This document shows, in pieces, positions 49,990-64,000 of a stretch of DNA of 64,000 nucleotides. Source of the stretch: Leptospira gomenensis. GTDB lineage: Bacteria > Spirochaetota > Leptospiria > Leptospirales > Leptospiraceae. A program made the position numbers and the translations under genes. The stretch covers positions 1 through 64,000 of the forward strand of contig NZ_RQFA01000061.1 in the NCBI RefSeq assembly GCF_004770155.1, read 5' to 3'. Every line of letters starts with the position of its first letter. Position 1 is the stretch's first letter. A model generated the notes under the pieces. That model searched no databases, had not been told where the DNA came from, and saw only the letters and a program-made list of their open reading frames with translations.

Positions 49990-50864
49990 AACGTCATTTG
50001 TGGATCGGATGTATTTTCTTCCTTATTCTCCTGTTTTCCGTTTCGAAATGCAGACTGCCCGAAGACCTCAAAAAAAAGCCCGACGAAAGTCTGAACGGAC
50101 TCAAAGAAAGCGGCGCCTACCCGGAGGAAATTTTTTTAAAGATCGAACATAGGACCGTATACGCAGTTTCGAGCGGGTGTGAATCAAAAAATAAGAATAT
50201 TCTAATATTCATACATGGATCCCCCGGAGGATGGAACAACTACTCCTGGTATTTGGGAGATCCCGAACTCAGAAATTTTTTCTGTATCGTATCTTTCGAT
50301 CGTCCCGGATTCGGAAAATCCGGAGCGGAAAGACCAATCCCGGACGTGGAGAAACAGGCTCGGATTCTGGATCGAGCGATTGATTCCCTTACAGGGACCC
50401 TTTTCAAGGAGAAAAAAATACTTCTCGTAGGACATTCATACGGGGGACCAATCGCGGCCAAAATAGCTTCGGACACAAAGGACCCTTCCCGAATGGGGCT
50501 GATTCTGTTGGCCGCTCCGCTGAGCGCGGAGGTGGAGGAAGTTCAATGGTACAATCGGGTCGCGGATTGGAGTTGGATCAAACGAATTCTTCCGAACGAA
50601 ATCAACAACAGCAACGAAGAAATGCTTCCTCTCAAATCGCAACTCGCTTCTTTGGAAACCGCTTGGAAACGGATCCGATGTAAGACCGTAATGATCCACG
50701 GAAGGGACGATTCTCTCGTGCCGTTTTCCAATTTGGAATATCTGAAAACCGTTCTTCCCGCAACGATTCTGAAAACCGTGGAGCTCGAGGACGAAGATCA
50801 TTTTATCCCTTGGACGCAAAAGGATCGAATCCGAACGACGATCCTGAATTTTTTCGAAGGCTAA
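49986..50864 (+). CDS. Alpha/beta hydrolase lipoprotein
   Basis: 292 residues from the ATG at 49986; the longer frame from 49785 lies inside the cyclase gene. A signal with cysteine at about 22 (FSVSKC) suggests a lipoprotein. Oxyanion HGSPGG, nucleophile elbow GHSYGG, acid in HGRDDSLVP and histidine in DEDHFIPW form a complete catalytic triad. The substrate is unknown. Coupled by ATGA to the cyclase gene. Confidence 0.85.
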   Translation: MKRHLWIGCIFFLILLFSVSKCRLPEDLKKKPDESLNGLKESGAYPEEIFLKIEHRTVYAVSSGCESKNKNILIFIHGSPGGWNNYSWYLGDPELRNFFCIVSFDRPGFGKSGAERPIPDVEKQARILDRAIDSLTGTLFKEKKILLVGHSYGGPIAAKIASDTKDPSRMGLILLAAPLSAEVEEVQWYNRVADWSWIKRILPNEINNSNEEMLPLKSQLASLETAWKRIRCKTVMIHGRDDSLVPFSNLEYLKTVLPATILKTVELEDEDHFIPWTQKDRIRTTILNFFEG

Positions 50865-51208
50865 ATAAAAAGAACAAACGAACGATCTACCGATCGGAGG
50901 CTTCGGTTCGTGGAAATTCGAGAATAACTAGAATTTGGAACGAGACAAACTCCTGCGTGAATCGTTTACGAATCCGTCGTGCGCGTCGAACCGCAAAGCG
51001 CAACCCAAGAAGTCCGTGAAACTAAAATCGTTCGGAATCGCTCGAAAACGATACGACTCTCCCCTTTTTTGTCCGGGCTTTCTGTTATATTCTTCGGAAC
51101 AATAGATCTTCCGAAAAGCAGTGCGGGTCGGACCAGTTTCCGATTCCAATCCGATCCATCGTAACGATTCCAGTGTTCGGAACCGTATTTCGGAAAGGGA
51201 GAAATAAA
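50865..51208. other. 344-bp intergenic region
   Basis: No supported gene. A TATATT at about 51087 follows T-rich DNA and may be the -10 of the small gene at 51209, but no -35 is clear. Confidence 0.4.
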
Positions 51209-51460
51209 ATGGCAAATATCACAAAACACGATCGGGTGAGAATTCGTTTTCTTTGCGACCAAGTGGGAACGCTTCGGGAAAAGGGGCTGGACGCACGTTC
51301 CGTTTTCGACCGCTGTTGGGATAAAATTCCGGAGGCTTTGATTCAAAAACTCAACACGGAGGAATTGCTGACCTATGTACAACGTCACGTCCTTCCGGTT
51401 CAGATCGTTTCTCTTCGGCAAGAAGGATTTCCCGGGACCGCGGAAACGAGGTCGGCGTAA
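51209..51460 (+). CDS. Small protein, unknown
   Basis: 83 residues from the ATG at 51209 with GGGAGAAA 5-8 bp upstream. Helical and charged (HDRVRIRFLCDQVGTLREKGLDARSVFDRCWDKIPEALIQKLN). No motif or membrane segment is recognised. It could be a DNA- or protein-binding regulator, but this is a guess from size and charge only. Confidence 0.55.
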   Translation: MANITKHDRVRIRFLCDQVGTLREKGLDARSVFDRCWDKIPEALIQKLNTEELLTYVQRHVLPVQIVSLRQEGFPGTAETRSA

Positions 51461-51604
51461 TTTCGCAATTCTCCGTTTTCGGAATCGGAAAGGAGAACGC
51501 GGAGTAAAGCCGATTCACGTAAGGCCGGAGCGGACTAAATCGTTCGAAACAGCATAACGTAAAACGCGATTCCGGACGACGTCTACGATGTGAAGAAGAC
51601 AAAA

Positions 51605-51640
51605 AAAAATCCCAGGTCGAAAAACCGATCCGGGATTTTT
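51605..51640. terminator. Bidirectional terminator
   Basis: AAAAATCCC (51605-51613) pairs with GGGATTTTT (51632-51640), with A-run and T-run on opposite sides. It serves both the small plus-strand gene and the GreA fusion gene, which converge here. Confidence 0.8.
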
Positions 51641-51666
51641 AGAAAATTCTAATATTCGAATTTTCT

Positions 51667-54488
<2,822 letters not shown>

Positions 54489-54626
54489 GTTGTGGGGGTA
54501 AATTCCTCTCTGACAGCCCTGTAATTATCAATTATAGCCGAGTTGGCTTATCCGTAAACCAGAATTTGGAGAGAAGGGATTTCCCAAGAAAAAGCCAGTT
54601 TCTTAGGCTTTGGGAAAAAGGAAGAA

Positions 54627-54650
54627 GGCGGGGTTTTAGAACGCCCCGCC
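54627..54650 (-). terminator. Terminator of the flaA operon
   Basis: GGCGGGG (54627-54633) pairs with CCCCGCC (54644-54650). Read on the minus strand it is followed by cttcttcctttttccc. It lies directly after the flaA1 stop. Confidence 0.75.
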
Positions 54651-54658
54651 GATGAAAA

Positions 54659-56363
<1,705 letters not shown>

Positions 56364-56464
56364 GCAAAATACAAAGTAAAAAATCGGTTTGAAAACGGAG
56401 CTCGTATTCCCTTAAAAAACGGGAATCACGGAGAAAGGGAAAATTTGGTTCTACTACCGTCTCT

Positions 56465-56517
<53 letters not shown>

Positions 56518-56678
56518 GGAAATCGGAGATTTTTTTATTTCGAGCGACCTGTAACCTGTAGGGAGCGAGGATAGGATGCCGACGAGCCGCGGAGCGTCCG
56601 CAAGTGGCTCCCACCGAAGTTGGGAAATCCGGCTGGATCGTAGGGGGAAACTCGGGCCAAGTCAACCGTTTTTGTCCG

Positions 56679-56836
56679 GAGTTCCCACGAAGATTTTACC
56701 GACAAAGCGCGAGGCGTGTGAGTTCCCACGAAGATTTTACCGACAAAGCGCGGGCGTGTGTGAGTTCCCACGAAGATTTTACCGACAAAGCGCGGGCGTG
56801 TGAGTTCCCACGAAGATTTTACCGACAAAGCGCGGG
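56679..56836. repeat. 40-42-bp tandem repeat array (4 copies)
   Basis: Units start with GAGTTCCC at 56679, 56720, 56762 and 56802; units 2-4 carry the GTGTGAG head. The tail, CACGAAGATTTTACCGACAA, then agcgcg, differs from the tails of the other two arrays. It lies about 110 bp beyond the stop of the minus-strand gene at 56949. The preceding 56347-56678 holds the flaA promoter and GC-rich DNA with no supported gene. Confidence 0.95.
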
Positions 56837-56948
56837 GCGAGCGGCCCGGCCCGGCCCGGGTGGCCCTTGAGCAACTTGTTTCGTCGTAATTCCGACCAAA
56901 AACAAATCCGAAAAAACTTTTCGCTAACCTTCCTTTCCGTTTCTAAAC

Positions 56949-57776
56949 TTACTTTCCCTTTCCGAAGAATTTCGCCAGAAAAATACAAACGAACCAGGAA
57001 TAGTTCAGAAAAAAAAGACCCGAAACCCCAAACATCCCGCCCCGAAGCAGTCTTTTCTCGGCATCCTGAATGGGTCGGAAGATCGTCACTTTCTCGGAAA
57101 TCGGCAATCGATAGAGTTTCGCGGCGTCTTGCACCGCCTGTTTGTAGAAGGGATACAAAGAATGGGATTCGAGATTTTCCCCCCAAAAGAAAACCGACTT
57201 CCCCCAAGAACAAGTGGGAAATTCCATCCGTTCGCAAGCCACCCAAACCCGAATCGGGTCCCCCTCCTTCCAAGCGGAAGAAACGAGAGGAGCCACGTGA
57301 AAGTAAATCGGTTTGGAACGCTTCGGTTCCGTTTTTTCGCGAATTACTGCGGAACGGGAAAAGACAGATTCGGTAAGAATCCGGATTCCCCGAAACACAA
57401 GAACCCGATCGTTTTCAAACTCGGATTTTTCCGCGAGGTCTGCGTTGTTCCCCGGAGGAACTCCCAAAAATAATCCGACGCTGTGACTGATATAAAGCGA
57501 GGAAACTCCCGCCGACAAAAGGCTCAGGAAAAGTGCGATATAAAGAAGATTTCCAAAACGCCCGCTCAAACGAATGACCAAAAATAAGAGCGGCAAAAAT
57601 AGAGACAAAAGCACCGCGGCCGTCAAAGAAACCGAGCCGTAAATTCCCAACGGAATAAACAGAAGCGCCATCCCGTTCATCAACGCGAGTCCTAAAAATA
57701 ACAACTTCCAAGGAGAATCGGAGGAAAATTCGCCCGGAAATTGACGATCTCCCGTTTTAACCAACGCGATTATCAT
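56949..57776 (-). CDS. Integral membrane protein, unknown
   Basis: 275 residues. About four hydrophobic helices in the N-terminal half (about 25-115), a soluble segment (about 115-245), and a C-terminal helix (about 250-270, LFFLNYSWFVCIFLAKFF). No recognised domain. It begins 3 bp after the stop of the upstream secreted-protein gene, so the two are an operon. Confidence 0.6.
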   Translation of the reverse strand: MIIALVKTGDRQFPGEFSSDSPWKLLFLGLALMNGMALLFIPLGIYGSVSLTAAVLLSLFLPLLFLVIRLSGRFGNLLYIALFLSLLSAGVSSLYISHSVGLFLGVPPGNNADLAEKSEFENDRVLVFRGIRILTESVFSRSAVIREKTEPKRSKPIYFHVAPLVSSAWKEGDPIRVWVACERMEFPTCSWGKSVFFWGENLESHSLYPFYKQAVQDAAKLYRLPISEKVTIFRPIQDAEKRLLRGGMFGVSGLFFLNYSWFVCIFLAKFFGKGK

Positions 57777-57779
57777 ACG

Positions 57780-58844
57780 TCACTCTACGATCAACTTACG
57801 ATTGAGATGAGACCAAAGGTTTTTCAGTTCTTCAATCCGTTTTTCCGGACCGGAAATCGAAAACAAAAGTCCGCGGTTGTCCCGGAGAAAATATTTTTCC
57901 AACACGACCATAGGGACCTTGCGACCTTCGGGATGTACGAGAACGAAACGCGACACGTACGAATCCTCTTCTTTTTTCCTCCGGAAGTCGATCTCCCGCA
58001 TGGTCCGCTGATTGATTCCGCGTTTTAGATCCCAGAGTTGGAAATAATTTTTTGAAGAATAAACCGCCGCGACGGGATGATAGGACATTCCAACCGAAAA
58101 GACGATCCGATCCGGACGAAACCGGAGAAGTTTTTCGGAACCGCTCCGATAAACCCTTTCCCATTCGTCGGAGTCCGTTTCGTCGGGAAGGGTTTTATAA
58201 AAACGTCTCAATTTCCAAACGTGATCTTCTTCGTTTCCGCTTTCAGGTGCGGAAGGTTCCGGAAAAAGGTGTTTCCAATCCTTTACGGTTTCCAAGGAAA
58301 AACGAAACGAAACGCTTTCCAATTTGAGAATATCCTTTTCGGAACATCCGAACGGATCGGTAAGATCCTCGGTCTCTTTGCTTTTATGCGCCATATGACG
58401 GATGAGACGGTTCAATGTTTGTGCAGCGACCGTTGCGCTTCCGGGAAGAGATTTTCCGAAACGCATCCGATAACAAAGACCGATCCCTTTTAATAAACGA
58501 ATCGCGGAAAACGGTTCTCCGTGTTTTGCAAGAGAATCGGCCTCGCTCGTATGTACGTCCAATTCGGAAACGTCCGGAAAAACCTCCGTATAATCCCGGT
58601 CGATCAAAAATTCCACACGGCCGTCTTTGTAAAAACGGTAATTCCTTCCGTGAAGGTCCGTCTTCCATGTGAAATGGGGAACCGTTAGAAAAAATCGATT
58701 CACTTTATTGTGAAGGATTGCCTCTTTCTCTTCCTGATCGGCAAACCAAGAACCGCGCAACAGAGGATCCGTCGTTTGCGCACGAGCGAAATCGTGGAAC
58801 GGCGATACTACGAATAAAACGAAAATGAAAAAAAAGACGCACAT
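57780..58844 (-). CDS. Secreted protein, unknown
   Basis: 354 residues with signal peptide (about 1-23, DFARAQT). The mature part is charged with scattered aromatic segments; no domain recognised. Ends 3 bp before the next gene. The N-terminal segment LLRGSWFADQEEKEAILHNKVNRFFLTVPHF may be a short beta/alpha unit, but nothing more can be said. Confidence 0.6.
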   Translation of the reverse strand: MCVFFFIFVLFVVSPFHDFARAQTTDPLLRGSWFADQEEKEAILHNKVNRFFLTVPHFTWKTDLHGRNYRFYKDGRVEFLIDRDYTEVFPDVSELDVHTSEADSLAKHGEPFSAIRLLKGIGLCYRMRFGKSLPGSATVAAQTLNRLIRHMAHKSKETEDLTDPFGCSEKDILKLESVSFRFSLETVKDWKHLFPEPSAPESGNEEDHVWKLRRFYKTLPDETDSDEWERVYRSGSEKLLRFRPDRIVFSVGMSYHPVAAVYSSKNYFQLWDLKRGINQRTMREIDFRRKKEEDSYVSRFVLVHPEGRKVPMVVLEKYFLRDNRGLLFSISGPEKRIEELKNLWSHLNRKLIVE

Positions 58845-59144
58845 TAGAATCCCAAGTTTACTCGAAAGGAAAAGGAAGTCACTTCACTTTCCCGCGTTCT
58901 CGCCCTCCTCCAAACATCGGAGGATCCCGTAAACGGCGCGGTTTTCCGTACGATCAACCCGACCGAATTCGAAAAACGTTTTCAAAGGACGTCGAAAAAA
59001 GGCGCGTCTACGACCACGCTACTTATGTTTTAGAATTTCCTAATTTAGAATCGGGATTCGAATTATAAGTTAAAATTTTTCCTTCCCCGCGGGGAGATTC
59101 GATCGTCTTGACTTATCGAAACGAATGAAGATCCTCATACAAGA
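58845..59144. other. 300-bp divergent intergenic region
   Basis: AT-rich in its right half. TTGACT at about 59108 could be a -35, but no -10 with correct spacing is seen. No gene supported. Confidence 0.4.
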
Positions 59145-60734
59145 ATGAAACGGGATCGAAAAACTGAATTATACATTCAAAAAATAGAATATAAAACAAA
59201 CTTAACTCAATTTTTTTCAGTTAAATTTTTTTCCATATTTTTGGTAATTCATAGTTTCTGCATACCATATTTCAATTGTAAACCGTTGGATCTACGCAAT
59301 TCGTGCGATCCTTTCGGAGAAAGTTTTAAAACCACATTCGCACTGAAGATGGCTCTCGGAGATTCGAGCGGAATCTGCGGGATATCGCGGGGAGTAAGCG
59401 TCGATCTCAAAATCATTTCGCAAGTTCCCGAGGACGGACTCGTTTCCGTTTCCAGGGCGAGCGTTTTAGAGTTCACTTTCGGCGAATCGATGAACCCTAC
59501 CACATTGGTCGCGCAGGAAGTTTCCGGAATTTGTTCGGGTTCGATTCAGGTCAGTTCCGACGATTTTTTATCCTGCGTCGGAGGAAGTTTGGATACGAGC
59601 GCGAATCCGAAAGTGGTTTTCACCCCGGCGCGAATTCTTTCCGGCGGAGTCCGTTATAAACTGAGAGTTACACAAAACGCGCTGAACCTACGAAACGAAA
59701 GTATGGCTTCGGTTTATACCAGCCCGGTCGGTTTTACGACGGGCGGCTCCTGGGTGTATGTTTCGAATTATACGAACGGTCAAATCTGGGGTTTTACTCT
59801 GGATCCGTCTAACGGGACTTTGGCGAGTAACGGGCTTCCGGTGACGAGCAATCTCGGGACCGTTTCTTTGGCGGCCCATCCTTCCGGTAAATTCTTATAC
59901 GCGGCGAACGAAACCGCGGGAACGATTACCTTTTATTCCATCGATGCCGGGACGGGCCGACTTACGTCGATCGGTTCGATTCCTTCCGCAGGCGCGAGGA
60001 CCTTATTCGTGGAACCTTCCGGAAAATTCGCCTTTGCGACCGGATCGACAGGGAACGTGATTTTTCAATATAAGATCGATCAGACTTCCGGCGCTCTTTC
60101 GTTTAACGTCGTTTCTACGTATGTTCTTTCCGGAACTCCCATCGCGATGACTTTGGATCCTACGGGAACGTTCGCGTTTGTTTCCGCGTTCACCACGGGC
60201 ACGATTACCTTTTTCGGAATCGATTCCGCCGGATTCTTAAACGCGCGTTCGAATACCCCCTCCACTTCCGGGACCGCTTTTTTAAAGACCGATCCTTCGG
60301 GTAGATTTTTGTATTCCGTGAATTCGAGTGCGAGTGTCGTGGATATTTTTCAAATCGATTATACCCTCGGTCTTTTGACTTATATCGGAAATTTTACGAC
60401 GGGAACAACTCCTTCGAACATGGACTTTGATCCCGCTGGTGTTTACGCGTATATCTCCAACAATGCTTCGGTAACGAATCACGTTTCGATCGCGCGGTTG
60501 GATCCGATCACAGGAAGTCTGACCGCCACGGGAGCGAGCCTTATGGCGAGTATGTCCACGAGAAACGTGATCGTGGATCCTTCCGGTAAATATGCGTTTA
60601 CGACCGAATCTTCCGGTAGTACGGTTTATATGTTTGTCGTAGATCCTACGACCGGGGCGATGCTACCGAACATTCCTTCCTTTATCGGCGCGGGAACGGG
60701 AAATCCGGGGCCGTATGCAATCTTGATTTTTTGA
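59145..60734 (+). CDS. Beta-propeller (lactonase-like) lipoprotein
   Basis: 529 residues. N-terminal signal with a cysteine near 45 (YFNCK) in a stretch much more AT-rich than the rest of the gene. A Big-like segment (about 70-200) precedes a seven-blade-type propeller (about 205-525) with repeated PSGKFLYA, PTGTFAFV, PSGRFLYS, PAGVYAYI and PSGKYAFT blade signatures. Similar propellers occur in 6-phosphogluconolactonases, but the catalytic role is unproven. The stop is 6 bp before the third repeat array. Confidence 0.8.
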   Translation: MKRDRKTELYIQKIEYKTNLTQFFSVKFFSIFLVIHSFCIPYFNCKPLDLRNSCDPFGESFKTTFALKMALGDSSGICGISRGVSVDLKIISQVPEDGLVSVSRASVLEFTFGESMNPTTLVAQEVSGICSGSIQVSSDDFLSCVGGSLDTSANPKVVFTPARILSGGVRYKLRVTQNALNLRNESMASVYTSPVGFTTGGSWVYVSNYTNGQIWGFTLDPSNGTLASNGLPVTSNLGTVSLAAHPSGKFLYAANETAGTITFYSIDAGTGRLTSIGSIPSAGARTLFVEPSGKFAFATGSTGNVIFQYKIDQTSGALSFNVVSTYVLSGTPIAMTLDPTGTFAFVSAFTTGTITFFGIDSAGFLNARSNTPSTSGTAFLKTDPSGRFLYSVNSSASVVDIFQIDYTLGLLTYIGNFTTGTTPSNMDFDPAGVYAYISNNASVTNHVSIARLDPITGSLTATGASLMASMSTRNVIVDPSGKYAFTTESSGSTVYMFVVDPTTGAMLPNIPSFIGAGTGNPGPYAILIF

Positions 60735-60740
60735 GGATGC

Positions 60741-61096
60741 GTGTGAGTTCCCACATTCGTTGCACGGCCAAACGATTCACTCCGCGTGTGAGTTCCCACA
60801 TCCGTTGCACGGCCAAACAATCACTCCGCGTGTGAGTTCCCACATTTGTTGCACGGCCAAACAATCACTCCCGCGTGTGAGTTCCCACATTTGTTGCACG
60901 GGAAAACGATCACTCCCGCGTGTGAGTTCCCACATTTGTTGCACGGGAAAACGATCACTCCGCGTGTGAGTTCCCACATTTGTTGCACAGGAAAACGATT
61001 CACCCCGCGTGTGAGTTCCCACATTTGTTGCACGGGAAAACGATCACTCCCGCGTGTGAGTTCCCTCATTTGTTGCACGGGAAAACAATCACTCCA
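60741..61096. repeat. 44-45-bp tandem repeat array (8 copies)
   Basis: Heads GTGTGAGTTCCC start at 60741, 60786, 60830, 60875, 60920, 60964, 61009 and 61054. Mixed 44/45-bp spacing breaks any single reading frame. The tail includes tttgttgcacggg and cgatcactcccgc. The last unit contains the radA stop codon (61089-61091). Two tail variants occur (CACGGCCAAAC in the first three units, CACGGGAAAAC or CACAGGAAAAC later), showing homogenisation in blocks. Confidence 0.95.
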
Positions 61097-62464
61097 CACC
61101 CGGAAACAAAGAATGCAAATCCTGCAAAGAACGAATTCCTTGCACCTGAATCTCCGCGCTTCCATCCAACTCCGCCAAATTACCTTCCGGCAAAAGGACC
61201 TTCTTCATACCGACTCCGGCCAATTCCTTGACGCGAAGATTCGCCTGTCCGATAACGCGCACCTCACCGGAAAGACCTACTTCCCCTAAAACGCAGGTCC
61301 CCTTCGGCAAAGGTTGATCCAAATAACTGGAAATGATGGAAACACAGATCGCGAGATCCAGCGCCGGCTCGTCCGCATTCAAACCGCCGGCGAGATTGCT
61401 GAATATATCACATTCCCCTAATTTAAGTTTTATGAATTTTTCGATCACGGCCGCGAGCAGAATCAACCGTCTCGTATCGGGACCCTCCGCCATTCTCCTC
61501 GCCTGGGTAAAGCCGGACTTACTCACCAGCGCCTGCACTTCCACCGTAAGAGCCCGACTTCCTTCCAAAACGGCGCTGATCACCGAACCGCTTCTTTCCT
61601 CGGAACCGGCGTTGACGAAAATTCGATTCCTATCCCCGACCTCGCGCAAACCGCCCGCGAACATTTCGAAAATCGCGAGATCGCCCACGGCACCGAAACG
61701 ATTTTTCACCGCTCGTAACAGACGATAATAGTTGAGTCGATCCCCTTCGAAGTACAAAACCGTATCCACGAGATGTTCCAAAATTTTCGGACCGGCGATC
61801 GCACCCTCTTTGGTGATATGGCCCGTCATCAAAATCGGAATCCCGGAACGTTTTGCGGTTTCCAAAAGAATCTGCGTACATTCACGAAGTTGAGTAACGG
61901 TGCCCGCTTGATTGGGAAGCGCTTCTCTCGCGATCGTTTGGATCGAGTCCACGAACACGACCGCGGGCCGTTCTCCTTCGATCATCTCCGAAATAGTTTC
62001 GGCAAACGTCTCGGAAGTAAGAAACAAATGAGCGGTCTGCAACCGCATCCTCTGCGCCCTCATCCGAATCTGGGAAGGGGATTCTTCTCCCGAAATATAC
62101 AGAACTTTTTTACCGGCCTGTGACAGATAACGTGCAATTTCCAGAACCAACGTTGATTTGCCCACTCCCGGCTCGCCTCCGATCAACGTGAGAGAACCGG
62201 GAACCAAACCACCTCCGAGAACGAGATTCAATTCCTTCAAACCGGTATCGATCCGCGAAAAGGATTCTTCTTGCACCCGATCCAAAGGAGTGGGCTCTTT
62301 GTAACCTTTTTGTTTTTGGGAATTTCCGTTCGAAGCGGCAAAACGTTCGGAACCGACCTCTTCCACGATCGTATTCCAGTTCCCGCAGGATTCGCATTTA
62401 CCGGCCCAACGGGAAAAATCCTGACCGCAGGATTGGCAGACGAACGTTCTGGAAAGTTTTTTCT

Positions 62465-62468
<4 letters not shown>
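61089..62468 (-). CDS. radA: DNA repair protein RadA (Sms)
   Basis: 459 residues from a TTG at 62468 that overlaps the upstream stop codon; the ATG frame at 62525 adds 19 unrelated residues. N-terminal zinc finger FVCQSCGQDFSRWAGKCESCG, then Walker A GGEPGVGKST, the RadA motif KNRFG, and a Lon-protease-like C-terminal domain (about 280-459). RadA drives branch migration in recombination. The stop lies in the tandem repeat. Length fits family. Confidence 0.94.
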
Positions 62469-63103
<635 letters not shown>

Positions 63104-63220
63104 AATTTCATAATAATCCGTACCGCGCGGATTCGGGAACTAAAAATACAAAACAGGCCCTCCCGATTTTTAGAAAAGTTCCCTCCGCAAAAATAAAAAC
63201 ATCGTGAACCAAAGAGAAAT

Positions 63221-64000
63221 ATGAGAGCCGTTCTAAATTACAAAATCTACGAGGATTCCTTTACGTCTTACTTTACCGTTTCCGAAAGAGAAACCAAAAC
63301 CCCGAGCGACTGCGGAAACTTTTCGCTCTCTCTGGGAAAGAAGAAAACGGGAAAGAACGAAACATACAAACCGATCTTGGAATGGATCGGAGAACAAAGA
63401 CCCAAGGCGGGAACGGAACTTCTCACTTTGGAAATCGAGTTGCCTCCGCATTCCTTAAACGATCCGAAACTATTCCAACACGGATATCAGTCCTGGAGTC
63501 TTTCCGCAACACATTCACTCAACGGGATCGATCAATCGCCGGGTTTGGATTTTTTACAATATTCTCAGGAGAATGTTTACACGCGTTCTGCGGGAGAAAA
63601 CGGAGATTGGCACAGCGAAGGAATGACCCTATTGATTTCGGACGGAACTTCGCCGCATTACTTCGCGGGCGCGATCGGACCGGGGGAACAAGGGGTAAAG
63701 TTCCGCGTATTGTCTCGGGAAAGAAAGGAACAACTCTCCGCCTCCAAAAAGAAAACCGAATATCCGGAATCCGGCGTATCCCTGATCTACGACTTCTACC
63801 GATATGAGGATTTTCGCGGAAATAAACTTTCGCTGACTCCGATCCTAGTATCCCGATTTACTGCATCGCCCGAAAGTTATCTGAAAAAATACTGGGGAGA
63901 ATTAGGAAAAGCTCATAAAGTAAAACTCTCCACGACGACCGTCCCGACGGGATGGTGTTCCTGGTATCATTACTACACCAAAATATCGGAAAAAATCATC
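63221..64000 (+). CDS. Alpha-galactosidase-like GH36 glycosidase, truncated by the window edge
   Basis: 260 codons read without a stop to the end of the window. ATG at 63221 with AAAGAGAAAT upstream. The sequence ends in TGWCSWYHYYTKISEKII, the entrance to the catalytic barrel of GH36/melibiase-type enzymes. The first ~240 residues are beta-rich (FQHGYQSWSLSATHS), as in the N-terminal beta-sandwich of that family. Substrate unknown. Confidence 0.7.
   Translation, partial: MRAVLNYKIYEDSFTSYFTVSERETKTPSDCGNFSLSLGKKKTGKNETYKPILEWIGEQRPKAGTELLTLEIELPPHSLNDPKLFQHGYQSWSLSATHSLNGIDQSPGLDFLQYSQENVYTRSAGENGDWHSEGMTLLISDGTSPHYFAGAIGPGEQGVKFRVLSRERKEQLSASKKKTEYPESGVSLIYDFYRYEDFRGNKLSLTPILVSRFTASPESYLKKYWGELGKAHKVKLSTTTVPTGWCSWYHYYTKISEKII

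Noticed and set aside
56535..56870. Open frames with VGTHT/WELT repeats
   Set aside because: Products of the 40-42-bp array; no start site or conservation of one frame.
60760..61165. Open frames with 15-residue repeats (WELTRG- or SSHICC-type) on both strands
   Set aside because: They are translations of the 44-45-bp tandem array. Mixed unit lengths break the frames, and both strands are open because of the repeat composition, not coding.

Overview
The window looks like chromosome of a Leptospira species, probably from the pathogen-related clade and with a GC content in the mid-40s by eye. The evidence is the combination of FlaA1/FlaA2 periplasmic-flagellum sheath proteins, an LL-diaminopimelate aminotransferase, an LpxI-LpxB pair, a GreA fused to a ~750-residue TPR-like module (a spirochaete form), many spirochaete-style lipoproteins, and tandem repeats built on the sequence GTGTGAGTTCCCAC. 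No rRNA, tRNA, insertion sequence, prophage or CRISPR array was seen.

Layout. 1-7300: a 53-bp tandem repeat, then dapL-DUF2203-pyrB-desaturase on the minus strand, a small lipoprotein, and on the plus strand a metallo-beta-lactamase-fold hydrolase, an ArsN2-like acetyltransferase and ruvA. 7300-14800 (plus): sucCD, a TolC-family channel, an SH3 protein, an FmdB zinc ribbon, and lpxI-lpxB of lipid A synthesis. 14900-20000: an operon of three paralogous lipoproteins with mirror-image cysteine motifs, opposed by two Lcl/DUF1566-type surface proteins. 20170-25450 (minus): UvrD/Rep helicase, TPR lipoprotein, AsmA-like protein and a small anchored protein. 25550-30310 (plus): Nudix hydrolase, MFS transporter, M1 aminopeptidase and DUF4180 protein. 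30400-34730: a cysteine-rich secreted protein and two paralogous lipoproteins. 34800-38250: AlkB-type hydroxylase divergent from a degenerate-GGDEF/EAL protein. 38300-46880: a Ton-dependent surface system consisting of a small membrane protein, a beta-helix-like lipoprotein, a second lipoprotein, a TonB-dependent receptor, and ExbB-ExbD-ExbD-TonB. 46960-51460: DinB-like, ATP-grasp, membrane class III nucleotide cyclase, alpha/beta hydrolase and a small protein. 51660-56350 (minus): GreA fusion and flaA2-flaA1. 56680-64000: a second tandem repeat, two unknown membrane/secreted proteins, a beta-propeller lipoprotein, a third tandem repeat, radA, an RNase D-like exonuclease, and the start of a GH36-type glycosidase that runs off the window.

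Most notable reading. Three transcription units of the Ton region (107-aa membrane protein, beta-helix lipoprotein, exbB operon) carry direct 7-mers of the form NNNTAAC separated by 4 bp (11-bp phasing), followed about 10 bp later by a -10-like hexamer. This is the architecture of a PhoB box. It suggests that receptor, surface lipoprotein and energising complex form one regulon, possibly phosphate-responsive. The motif is seen in the sequence; the regulator and signal are inference. Two further observations are the CX3CX6C...CX6CX3C lipoprotein family, and three tandem arrays that share a 14-bp head but have locus-specific tails, each lying next to the 3' end of a minus-strand gene.
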